A stretch of 64,000 nucleotides of DNA, from assembly GCA_016211105.1 (NCBI GenBank), contig JACQSX010000018.1, positions 1 through 64,000 of the forward strand, written 5' to 3'. The notes under the pieces are model-generated. The model worked only from the letters and a program-made list of their open reading frames with translations, was not told the origin of the DNA and did no database searches. Position numbers and translations under genes: made by a program. This DNA comes from Acidobacteriota bacterium (GTDB taxonomy: Bacteria > Acidobacteriota > UBA6911 > JACQSX01). Shown one piece after another: positions 11,142 to 20,065 of this stretch. The first letter of the stretch is position 1. The number at the start of each line of letters is the position of its first letter.

Positions 11142-13374
11142 TCAGACCTCCTGATCTCGTGGAATTTCGGATGAGCCGATTTTGAAGATCAGCGTGAGGT
11201 CCGTGCCTGGGAAGACGGTTTGAGTTTCATTAAGGGCGGCACAGAGTTGTGCGATTGCGTGATCGTGGGCGGCCTGCGCGAGGTGGTGAAGCCGGACGGT
11301 CAGAGTGTTGGTTTTCGAGTCGGGAACCAAATCGACTTCGTTGTGGAAGATGTGACGCAGGAGGGCGCGGGCATCGTCGGAGCGGACGAGGTGCTCACGA
11401 AGCAATGAAGCCAGACTGGTCTCGGCGCGATAGGCGATCATCTTGATGGTATCGACAAAGTGTTTGCGCTCGGTACGCAGCCGTGTGAAGCGATCCTGCT
11501 CAGGCAAGGATTGGACGGGAATGTGATGCGCGGTTTGTTTGCGCTGCTGTTTGAGGCTATCGATCTGCAGATCCAGATGCTGGATGTGTTCCTGCAGTTG
11601 CCCCTTGCGCTGGGGATAGCTCTGAAGCTCCGATTCGGCGGGGTCCTCGGATAAAGTCAGCGCGCCGAATTGGGCGGCCAACCGATAGCGCTGGCCCGTT
11701 TTGGACCGGATCTGGCTATCCAGCTGGCGCCACTGCGGATTCACCACGGAAATCGCATCAGGAATCGTTTCGGTTCCGTACTCTACCAGACGGTCTAAGC
11801 CATAGTGTTCTCTCATATATCGGAAGAAGTTTTCCTGACACCATCTGGCGAATAGCGACACCGCCAGTGTCGTCATGGGCGACAGAAAGTTGGTCGTCAG
11901 CATCGAGGTCTGATGGCCGCTGTCGGTGAGCCGACGAATCTCGCGGACCCAGAGGTTGTTGGACAAGCGGCTGCCGCGCTCGGCCAATTTCATGGTGACC
12001 GCTTCGCCACCGGCCAGGGTGATGCTCTGGGAGCTAAACTCCTCCGGTCTCCAATCGTCTTTGGGAAACTTGTGATAGGTCAGCAGGGCAATCCGCTTTT
12101 GCCACAACTGCTGGAACAAGTCCGGACTGTAGCCTTCGCGATCGATGACCACCGTGAACCAGTGGGCGCGTGGATTGTCGGCCAGCTGCTGCTCCAGCTC
12201 TGGGCTCTTGGGGAGGGATGTCTCCAACCACGGAATCACATCCTGCTTGAGCGTGGCGATCAATCCAGGGTCGACTTCCTTGTTGATATACAGAAACGGC
12301 TGCCCGTCCATCGCGTTGATCCAGTAATCGGTCGTCGCGCGCAGGCATAACCGTTCCCGGGCCACATAATGGCGCGGCAGGGCGGTCTGGTTTCCGTGAT
12401 AGACCCGCACATGGCCATCGCAGTAAAAATACAGTTCGCTGTCGTTCTGCCGCGCGATCCATTCCTTGGCCAGTTGCGCATTCCAGGTCATGGCCTGACC
12501 CAGATCCCGACACAACCGTTGCAGCTTTTCGCGCAGCGTCCGCACCTCCGGGATGCGATCCAGTCCCAAGACTTTGCCCCACTCGCCCGGCGCTTGATAG
12601 CGCAACTGTTCCACCGACCGAATCCGCGCCAGGGCCATGAATGCCAACAACAGAAAGATACTGTCGATACCGTAGAATCCGTCGGGCAGCTGATACATCT
12701 GCGGGCTATAGCGCAGCAGTCCTTGCGCCAGCAGCGCCGGCAATGCCAGCAACACGCCGCCTTGGGGCACATCGCACGCCGTTTGAAATTCGATCGGCGC
12801 CGATGCCAGTGCCCCCATCGCCGCCGCGACTCGTTCCAGCGAACGTGTCGTCGCATTTCCCATCGGCGCTTGGCTGTCGCTCTGGCTGCGCTCGCTTTTG
12901 GTGGTGATTACACTCGTGCCGCCGAGTTCTGTTTTTTTGAGGGGCTGGCAGCCGCCCCGCCCGGATCGCTTTGTGTAGCGTGTTGGCCAATACCTTCGTT
13001 TCACTGGCGACTTCCGGCACACTGCGTCCCTCGTCCAACAGCGTCCGCGCCCGCTCCAATACTTCTCCCTTCAGTACCGACGCGGAACTCTGGCGCGCCT
13101 TGCTCTGATAGAACCCTTTAGCGCCGTGGTCCCGATACACTTTCACGTATCGCTTCACCGTGATGCTCGGCACCCCAAAAGCCTTCACGATCTCCTTCGG
13201 CTTCACCGTCCCGTTGACGATCATCTGGCTTGTGAACATCCGGAAACTCCCTACGTCGTCTTCCTCGTGATGGAACACCGGCAAATGACCGTGGATGTAC
13301 CACACCTGTCCTTCTTCCTTTTGCACTGCAATACTGCTGTTGATTTCCGTCACTCCAGCGGGAAATATTGGCAA
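11142..13374 (-). pseudogene. Putative transposase split by a frame change at an A7 run
   Basis: N-terminal HTH part (IVKAFGVPSITVKRYVKVYRDHGAKGF...LHKAIRAGRLPAPQKN) in one frame and catalytic part (TELGGTSVITTKSERSQSDSQAPMGNATTRSLERV...) in another; switch at CTCAAAAAAACAG near 12935. Confidence 0.8.
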
Positions 13375-13491
13375 TTGTCGTTGCGCATTCCGCTTTTGTA
13401 GCCGCTTCGCCTCGCCATTGCAATCGCGTTTTCCGGTTCATTTCGTTTTCCTGGAAAGGCCCGATTTACTGGACGAGATCAGGAGGTCTGA
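11142..13491 (-). mobile_element. Insertion sequence, about 2.35 kb, with 19-bp perfect terminal inverted repeats
   Basis: TCAGACCTCCTGATCTCGT at 11142-11160 and exact reverse complement ACGAGATCAGGAGGTCTGA at 13473-13491, bracketing transposase reading frames. Confidence 0.88.
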
Positions 13492-14123
13492 AATTACCAC
13501 CAGCTCTACTCGGCGAGGTTGGCGTTGAGGATATCGCTGCCTATGTTTCTTTCATCCGGAACCGGGCAGGTCTCACCGATCAATCTGCTCTTGCAGGAGT
13601 CATTGGTACTCTTGCGCAGGCGGTGACCCCAACCTTTCTCGGAAGGCTTGAGCGAACATACAGTCACATCAGACTGGTTGCCCGAAAACTTCTGGCCTTG
13701 GTTAAGCCCCCATTGGACGACACCACGGTAACGTCGATTGTAGAAGCGCTGACTGAAAAAACTTATGCTCATGGGCACGGAATCGGCAGAAAAGAAGCAC
13801 GCCAGCTTGGTTTGAGAGTGGACGAACTTGAAGGGGAATTAGCTGCTCTCGTCTGGGAATTGTACTGCGATTATGAAAATGCGCTCCACCTGGACGAAAG
13901 TGGGGACCCCACGACATTCCTGACAGAAACTGGTCCTGACTCTGTTGCCCGCGACGACTACGAAGTAGCGTACATTGAGTCCGAGCAGCTCTTGCACGTT
14001 TTCTCTGGCAACTTGAACGTCAGGAGAATTCGCAGAATCCCCCAGCAAATATCCTTCAGCGTCAGGCACTCCTTTGCTCCAGACCAGCGCAGCGATGTCT
14101 CTTATGTCACTTGGTCTTCCTGA
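13492..14123 (+). pseudogene. 3' fragment of a serine dehydrogenase proteinase (SDH/ClpP-like) gene, 5' part lost at the IS end
   Basis: LLGEVGVEDIAAYVSFIRNRAGLTDQSAL...SHIRLVARKLL...EALTEKTYAHGHGIGRKEA; frame runs straight out of the IS terminal repeat. Confidence 0.5.
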
Positions 14124-14606
14124 AAGGAGCTTGAGCAGGAAATAGTCTCGATACGCCGGTACCCGGATCGTAATCGTGCGACTTCCAACGTGAATGCCAG
14201 CATCCGTGCTGCCAAGGACGAGATGCTCGTCGACGACAAGGGATTCCCCATGCCTTCCCCTGACTTCGCCTTCGATGAAATCCAGCGATGTCTTAATTTT
14301 CTGCTTTCCATCGCCGAGGAATTTCACCAGCCTCAAAAAACCGGACTCTTTGGTTTTCTCTTTTGCCTCCACAGTCATTTCCGGAAGCCACTCGGCGATC
14401 TTATCAATGTTCCACTCGCCAAGCCGCGGAATCACAAAATCACAGTCTCGGGAATAGCGGGACACCGGTACATAGGCACGCAAGGCATAGCCACCAATCA
14501 CAATTAAAGGCGGCTTCCTGAAATCTGATGACTTCTGCCTCAGCCGCTCAAGGAGCTCGCCAATTTGCTCCTCTCGCAGAGCCATCAGCTCAAGCTGCTT
14601 AGCCAA
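13839..14606 (-). CDS. AbiEii-like nucleotidyltransferase
   Basis: IVIGGYALRAYVPVSRYSRDCDFVI nucleotidyltransferase signature; adjacent to AbiEi-like gene. Confidence 0.65.
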   Translation of the reverse strand: MAKQLELMALREEQIGELLERLRQKSSDFRKPPLIVIGGYALRAYVPVSRYSRDCDFVIPRLGEWNIDKIAEWLPEMTVEAKEKTKESGFLRLVKFLGDGKQKIKTSLDFIEGEVRGRHGESLVVDEHLVLGSTDAGIHVGSRTITIRVPAYRDYFLLKLLSGRPSDIRDIAALVWSKGVPDAEGYLLGDSANSPDVQVARENVQELLGLNVRYFVVVAGNRVRTSFCQECRGVPTFVQVERIFIIAVQFPDESS

Positions 14607-15303
14607 GGTCGAGCACCTTTCGTGCAGCTTCTTCCACTCGCTGTCTCACGAAAAAATCCGCAATCCGGATTCGTGTGCTGTCCTCACTCTTCCCTTCAAT
14701 CATTGCGGAGCCGAGCTTCAAAACCTGGCTGACTCTGGCATTGGTTCTCCGTATCCGCTCCCATGCGTGCTTGGAAATTTTGTTCCAGTCGAGAGAATCG
14801 CGATTCTGCTGTACCGCAGCGAATGCATCCTCAAAAGCCCATTGCTTGATGCAATCGACAATCGTGTCCTCAAGAGCCTCGACGTAAAGATTATCGATTC
14901 GCTTGTAGCTGCCCGGCTTCAAGCGACGTGTCTCGACGGAAATGCCCCATCCCTGCTGTTTTGCAAATGCGCGCAGCGCTCTTGCGAAAGAGGCATCCTG
15001 AACTGCAACACTCACAATGTCGCGATGCACAAAGTCGCCGTTCCAAACTGATGCGGCGCTCTGCTTCTGAAGCACTTTGAAATTCCTGTCTTTCGCGAGG
15101 AATTCAAGTACGCTCTTGCGACGAACAGGAACCCAGTACCAACCCCAGGTGACTCTAGTGACCTTGCCTTGCGCCGCAAGCTGGCTCAAAAACTTCTTTG
15201 CGTTCCTGTCAATTTTCCCGGCATTCCTGACACTGACCAGGCTGCCTTTCCATTCCTTCTCGATCTTCTCAAGAAACTTGTTGAGGTATTCCATGCCATT
15301 CAC
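14599..15303 (-). CDS. AbiEi-like antitoxin / transcriptional regulator
   Basis: N-terminal winged-helix-like GKIDRNAKKFLSQLAAQGKVTRVTWGWYW; overlaps the NTase gene by 8 bp. Confidence 0.6.
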   Translation of the reverse strand: MNGMEYLNKFLEKIEKEWKGSLVSVRNAGKIDRNAKKFLSQLAAQGKVTRVTWGWYWVPVRRKSVLEFLAKDRNFKVLQKQSAASVWNGDFVHRDIVSVAVQDASFARALRAFAKQQGWGISVETRRLKPGSYKRIDNLYVEALEDTIVDCIKQWAFEDAFAAVQQNRDSLDWNKISKHAWERIRRTNARVSQVLKLGSAMIEGKSEDSTRIRIADFFVRQRVEEAARKVLDLG

Positions 15304-15515
15304 CTTACCAACCTATTTGGCAAGTTAGAGTATAAAAACTTTCGTTCACCTTTTCAAGTATTTTGGCAACAATGGGAGATAAAGATATTTCTGCTGAATC
15401 GTCCTCCCGTTTTCCGCCCATTTTCGTTGTAAATCTTTGGTAAGATTTGGTAAAGTGCCGACTGCAAAAGCCGAACTAAGTTATTGTTTCCGTTAGACTT
15501 TGGTAGCAGTTGGTA
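15304..15515. promoter_or_regulatory. Cluster of TTTGGTA repeats and an inverted repeat between the AbiE-like and ImmA genes
   Basis: CTTACCAACCTATTTGGCAAG at 15304-15324; TTTGGTAA at 15436 and 15446; TTTGGTA at 15499 and GTTGGTA at 15509, paired at 10-bp spacing. Confidence 0.5.
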
Positions 15516-15697
15516 GGGCCTCAAGTTGCGACTTGAGATAGGCTCGACGTGCCCGCAATAAAGCGCAGACGCGCTCTCAAGAACTACAACCCAAGAAAGG
15601 AACATCTGCCCTTAAAGCGAACCGGAGTCCGGCCTGATGACATCGAGAACGTGCCGAAAGTGCTAAACTGAGCCTTAAGCTTCTTTAAAGAGACGCG

Positions 15698-16861
15698 ATG
15701 CCGAGAGCGACAAAAGTACCCATCACGAAAGACGTCCTTCGTTGGGCGATTGACGAATCTGGTATTCCCTTGGCGAACCTTGCCGACAAAGTGCAAGTGT
15801 CTCAGGACGAATTGCAGCAGTGGATTGAAGGCACTGGTGTACCCACACTTTCGAAGTTTCGTCGTCTAGCATCCTTGCTTCATCGTCCTACTGCGCTATT
15901 TCTGCTTCCTGCCCCTCCTGCGGTCCAGCGACCCCATGTTCAATTTCGTCGCCCGACTGGGGGACAAGTACGACGCCCCAATCCCGCCGAACTGCGCGCA
16001 TTGCGGCAAGCAGCACGCATGCAACGTGTGCTCGCATGGGTTACGCACGAGCTAGCGATCGGGGTCAAGAATCTTCCCAAAATTCAATTGTCGACACGTC
16101 CCGAGGATGCCGCTGAGAGAGCTCGGATTTGGTGCAATATCTCGCGAATAGGAAAACTTGTGGAGGGTACTTCTTCACAGGCATTTGATGCTTGGCGCGA
16201 CATGGTCGAGAGCAAGGGGATCCTTGTCTATCTTGCCTCTCTGGGTGGGCAATCTTGCAAGGGTTTCTCCCTCTGGGATCAGAACGCTCCGATTGTCTGT
16301 GTAAATACGCATTGGCGGGAGGAGGCGAGGATTTTCACACTTCTCCACGAGCTTGGGCATCTCTTGACACGCACAAACTCCGCGTGCGTGGATGGGGAGA
16401 GACTGCCACGAACCGGTGGCGACCTTGAGGAACGATGGTGCGAGGAGTTCGCTGCTGCGGTATTGCTTCCACAAACTGAAGTTTTTGAGTTCCTTCGCAA
16501 CCTAATGGACTGGCAGCCAGGTCGGAGCATCACCAGTCTAGAAGATGCCCGCCTCCTTGCCCGGAAGTTCAACGCTAGCCTTCGGGCCGCGGTTCTGCGG
16601 CTAATCGAACTTGACGTGTCATCCTGGGACCTGTACGAGCAAATTCCGGCAACGTCTGACAATAAGACACCGGCTGTAGGTGGTCATGGTCGGACCCGAC
16701 GCCAGATCTGCGAGGACCAGTACGGTCGGCGTGTTGCACAGCTCTTTCACGCTGCGGTTCAACACGAACTGATCAGTCGTAACCAAGCTGTCGACTACTT
16801 GGACATTCCGGACGTTGAGTTCGACCACCTCGATATTGGTTCGGGCCAAACCGGAACGTAA
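15698..16861 (+). CDS. XRE HTH + ImmA/IrrE metallo-endopeptidase
   Basis: N-terminal HTH; RIFTLLHELGHLLT zinc motif; EEFAAAVLLP. Confidence 0.9.
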   Translation: MPRATKVPITKDVLRWAIDESGIPLANLADKVQVSQDELQQWIEGTGVPTLSKFRRLASLLHRPTALFLLPAPPAVQRPHVQFRRPTGGQVRRPNPAELRALRQAARMQRVLAWVTHELAIGVKNLPKIQLSTRPEDAAERARIWCNISRIGKLVEGTSSQAFDAWRDMVESKGILVYLASLGGQSCKGFSLWDQNAPIVCVNTHWREEARIFTLLHELGHLLTRTNSACVDGERLPRTGGDLEERWCEEFAAAVLLPQTEVFEFLRNLMDWQPGRSITSLEDARLLARKFNASLRAAVLRLIELDVSSWDLYEQIPATSDNKTPAVGGHGRTRRQICEDQYGRRVAQLFHAAVQHELISRNQAVDYLDIPDVEFDHLDIGSGQTGT

Positions 16862-16864
16862 AGG

Positions 16865-17362
16865 ATGGCCGTTGAACGCGCAGTTGCAGTCATCGATACG
16901 TCATCGATCATTGAGATCAGACGCAGTGTTCAGAACGCCCGCAAACAAGATGTCTTCGACGAGTTAGCTCGGCTCGCAGGTGCTGGCGAACTCTACTTTC
17001 CGAAAGAGGTTCTTAAAGAGCTTAAACGTGCAGCTGACCCAAGCAATCCAGACCAACAGTTTGCCTGGGCACGAAAGGTCGAGGCGTCAGCGACGAGTTT
17101 TCCCGTGCCGTTTGAGACAGTACGAGAAGTGCTTGCTGCGGTACCACGCGTGATTGATCCCGATAAACAGGGTGCAGACGAGGCTGACCCCTACATTCTC
17201 GCACTCGCAATAGAACTCCAGAAAGTTGGCAAGAAGGTTGTTGTCGTCACAGAAGAGACTAGGGAGACACCAACAAAGATGTCCCTCCGCACTGCTGCGG
17301 GCATTCTTGGCCTTCCCTCAATTCCGTTGGGTGCGTTCCTCGAATCAAGGAACATCGTATGA
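16865..17362 (+). CDS. DUF4411-like PIN-domain toxin candidate
   Basis: VAVIDTSSIIEIRR...FPKEVLKELKR...DEADPYILALA...VVVVTEE PIN acidic residues; 3 bp after ImmA gene. Confidence 0.8.
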   Translation: MAVERAVAVIDTSSIIEIRRSVQNARKQDVFDELARLAGAGELYFPKEVLKELKRAADPSNPDQQFAWARKVEASATSFPVPFETVREVLAAVPRVIDPDKQGADEADPYILALAIELQKVGKKVVVVTEETRETPTKMSLRTAAGILGLPSIPLGAFLESRNIV

Positions 17363-17589
17363 ACGCGCGCTCGGAAAACATCCCGTCTCTCCCCGACCTT
17401 GACCTCAAGACCCGTGTAAAAGATCCTTCTGTTCCCAAGAATCTCCACATTGACCATAAAGGTTCTTTGCAACTTTTACGCCCGCAGGAATTTGGGAACA
17501 TTAAGGGAACAATTGTTGCCGAATACTGCCAAAAATCGCCTAAAACAACGAACGAAAAAGCAAGGCGAGTCAACAAGATAGCGAATTAA
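17359..17589 (+). CDS. Small unknown ORF coupled to the PIN gene
   Basis: ATGA overlap with the PIN stop codon; 76 aa; ends 5 bp before tRNA scar. Confidence 0.4.
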   Translation: MNARSENIPSLPDLDLKTRVKDPSVPKNLHIDHKGSLQLLRPQEFGNIKGTIVAEYCQKSPKTTNEKARRVNKIAN

Positions 17590-17594
17590 ATGTT

Positions 17595-17637
17595 GTCTGC
17601 AAAACCTTTATTCAGCGGTTCGAATCCGCTTACCGCC
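17595..17637 (+). other. 3' half of a tRNA-Cys (probable att scar)
   Basis: GTCTGCAAAACCTTTATTCAGCGGTTCGAATCCGCTTACCGCC: Cys anticodon loop CTGCAAA, complete T-arm AGCGG-TTCGAAT-CCGCT and acceptor 3' strand TACCGCC; the 5' half is absent. Confidence 0.8.
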
Positions 17638-17735
17638 GCCGAAATCAAGCAAATCAAGAACATGGCGGTGGAACTGCCGGAGACATTAAAGGCTGAAAAA
17701 CTCAAGGTGGACTACTGGCGAGATAAGGAGTCCAC
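17638..17735 (+). pseudogene. HsdR C-terminal remnant (type I restriction)
   Basis: AAEIKQIKNMAVELPETLKAEKLKVDYWRDKESTR resembles the C-terminal helices of EcoEI-type HsdR. Confidence 0.5.
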
Positions 17736-18033
17736 GCGAACATTCCAAAAAAATGTCATCCTTGGGATCAGAAGCAATGGAAACACGGAAAGACGGCGAG
17801 ACCACGACTGCGTCGGAACGAATGGTTCTCAGAAGCTCAATTACGTCGTTGCCGTCGAGTTTTAGCCGGGGGCGTCTCATGACAGTCTCGTATTCGGAGA
17901 GAATCTCGGCAGAGACGCACAAGATATGGGGCGGGCTGCAGGCCAGGGTCAAGACTCTGTCCGGAAGGCTGTCCGCCTTCAGGAGGGCAAAGACGAGAAC
18001 GTTGGTATCAAGAACGAGCCTTGACGGGCGCAT
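17736..18033 (-). pseudogene. PIN-domain (VapC-like, COG1569-type) toxin truncated at its 3' end
   Basis: RLVLDTNVLVFALL...DPKDDIFLECSR then loss of the usual ADYLVTGN ending at the junction with the hsdR remnant. Confidence 0.65.
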
Positions 18034-18155
18034 CAGCGAGCCGTCTCTCGCGCCTTACGGCGTCGATTTCAGCCTGAATCTCGCGATCGGAAAGCTTGCC
18101 AGTGCCCCTCTTTTTTGACTTTTCCTGAATCCGCTTGACGATTTCAATTTATGTC
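18030..18155 (-). pseudogene. Antitoxin remnant paired with the truncated PIN gene
   Basis: Reading IEIVKRIQEKSKKRGTGKLSDREIQAEIDAVRRERRLADAP on minus strand, no ATG/GTG/TTG start before an in-frame TAA. Confidence 0.5.
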
Positions 18156-18337
18156 AGACGGTGGAAAACTCTTCAAAATCGTCAGGCCAGGCCGAGATCG
18201 TTGGGTTGTAAACGACCCGGATGAGGCGGGACAGAAGCTAAAGCAGCAGATCGTTTTTAAATTGCTCCACCTAGCATTCCTTACGCAATCGCTTTCCGAC
18301 CGCTATAGGAAGAGGAAATTACAGAGGTGGATAAATA

Positions 18338-19249
18338 TCAGCGAAGCGTAAAAGTAATCTCTATCGTTGCATAAACGTCCACGGGACGTCCATTCAATGC
18401 TCCAGGTTTGAACCTCCATTCGTTGACCACGACCCGGATCGCTTCCTGATCAAGACCGTAACCGAGCGAGCGTATGATCCTGGGCTGGTCCACGGTCCCA
18501 TTCCTCCGGATGATCGCCTGCAACACCACCACTCCTTGAACCTTCACTTTGATCGCTTCGTCGGTGTAATGCGGTAAAGTCTGGCGAATCAACACCGGGT
18601 CGACCACACCGCCGGTGCCGCCGATATAAGGTCCCTCGCCGCTACCAATACCCCCGCCCGACCCGCCTCCAAAACCTCCCCCGCTACCCGGCCCTACCCC
18701 TGGCCCCCGACCGGGACCAATACCCGTTCCAGAGCCAGACCCAATGCCACCTCCAGCGCCTGGTCCATCGGACGGAGGAGCCGCTGGCATCATGATATCG
18801 CCGTAGGCCCCCAACATGTGTTTGGGAAACTGAATGGGAGCCTGAACGTTTTGCTGTGGAGCAAGCGCCATTTGTAAATCCTTCAGGTTCGGTCTTTTTA
18901 CCTCCGGAGGAGTCGTTTGAATCTTGGCAGCCGGCGGAATATCTCCTTTACTGGCCGGCTTCGGCTCGTGTTTGCCGCCTCCTCCCCCGCCTCCGCCGCG
19001 AACGGGACCCGGAATCATCATCGAGGGAGGATGCATCAATCGGGCCATTGTCAACAGTCGCTCATCTCCTTGAACCGGCAAGGGAGAGATATTGAAGTAA
19101 GCGACGATTAAAATAATCGCAAGCAGACTGACATGAATAAACACCGAACTGCCAAGCCGCAATGCTGTACTCGGCTTTTCTGAATATTCAAGCTCGTCAA
19201 ATGTGTGGAAAATAGGGATCGGTTTTGACAACCTTCGGGCATCACTCAT
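18338..19249 (-). CDS. TonB-family energy transducer with Gly-rich linker
   Basis: One TM, Gly/Pro-rich spacer, C-terminal VKVQGVVVLQAIIRRNGTVDQPRIIRSLGYGLDQEAIRVVVNEWRFKPGALNGRPVDV. Confidence 0.9.
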   Translation of the reverse strand: MSDARRLSKPIPIFHTFDELEYSEKPSTALRLGSSVFIHVSLLAIILIVAYFNISPLPVQGDERLLTMARLMHPPSMMIPGPVRGGGGGGGGKHEPKPASKGDIPPAAKIQTTPPEVKRPNLKDLQMALAPQQNVQAPIQFPKHMLGAYGDIMMPAAPPSDGPGAGGGIGSGSGTGIGPGRGPGVGPGSGGGFGGGSGGGIGSGEGPYIGGTGGVVDPVLIRQTLPHYTDEAIKVKVQGVVVLQAIIRRNGTVDQPRIIRSLGYGLDQEAIRVVVNEWRFKPGALNGRPVDVYATIEITFTLR

Positions 19250-19563
19250 AAAGACAAAACAACTCCCATTTCAATTGTACTAAAAATTGGATTAAGTATC
19301 CGTATACTTTGACGTTCGCAAGTCCCAAAAAGTTTTAGGAAAAGTAAAAATTACTTCATCTAAGCAAGATAGCATCCCTGCTGCAAAATGAAATAGCGAT
19401 CCCGCATTTACTCCGGCGGGCAAAAAAACACTTCATTTTAACAGGCAGAGCTACCCTGGACAGGGTCGTGATCGCAGACGTGGATGTGGTCCGTGACATT
19501 TTGCCCAGCCGTAGGCCAAGTCCCGGACAACCCATCCATTTGATCCTGGGAGCAGCCTGAGGC

Positions 19564-19920
19564 TCACAGCGAAATAATCGTACGGCGGTGGAACCCCTCG
19601 CCGATGACCATATCCCCCTCCGTAACACGAACCTCGAATAGCAGCTTGCGACCATCCACCTCCAGCAGCTTGCACCAGACCTTGATCTGTGCCCCAATGC
19701 GAGCCGGTGCTTTGTGCTTGACGTTCACTTCATAGCCCACCGTCGTATAATTACGCGGCAGGAGCCGGTCCACCAGATCAGCAGACACCTTTTCCATCAG
19801 CCCAATCATCATCGGAGTCCCCAAAACAGGAACCATGGTGCGGGATACGGTAAGTGTTTGATCCACCGCCACCACTTGTTCGCTGGTCATCCCTGCCTTA
19901 ACATTTTCGAAGTTTGCCAT
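19564..19920 (-). CDS. Hotdog-fold thioesterase (FlK-like)
   Basis: VKAGMTSEQVVAVDQTLTVSRTMVPVLGTPMMIGLMEKVSADLVDRLLP...VGYEVNVKHKAPARIG. Confidence 0.8.
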   Translation of the reverse strand: MANFENVKAGMTSEQVVAVDQTLTVSRTMVPVLGTPMMIGLMEKVSADLVDRLLPRNYTTVGYEVNVKHKAPARIGAQIKVWCKLLEVDGRKLLFEVRVTEGDMVIGEGFHRRTIISL

Positions 19921-20065
19921 TGGTTCTCCACACAGCCGACCACCCTCGGAATGAAAGCTCGCCGCTGATTTCATGCTGCCTCATCTGAAAATGTTTCTTC
20001 TCAAATTTTCTCTCACAACGCGCAACGATGATAACTCAAGGTCGAAGGAATTCGGTCCATTGCTC

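Noticed and set aside
12369-13121. 250-aa plus-strand ORF opposite the transposase
   Set aside because: Gln/Arg-rich antisense frame, no family features.
18600-18770. Repetitive GGX-type stretch in the TonB gene
   Set aside because: Explained by the Gly-rich linker typical of such TonB proteins, not a separate repeat element.
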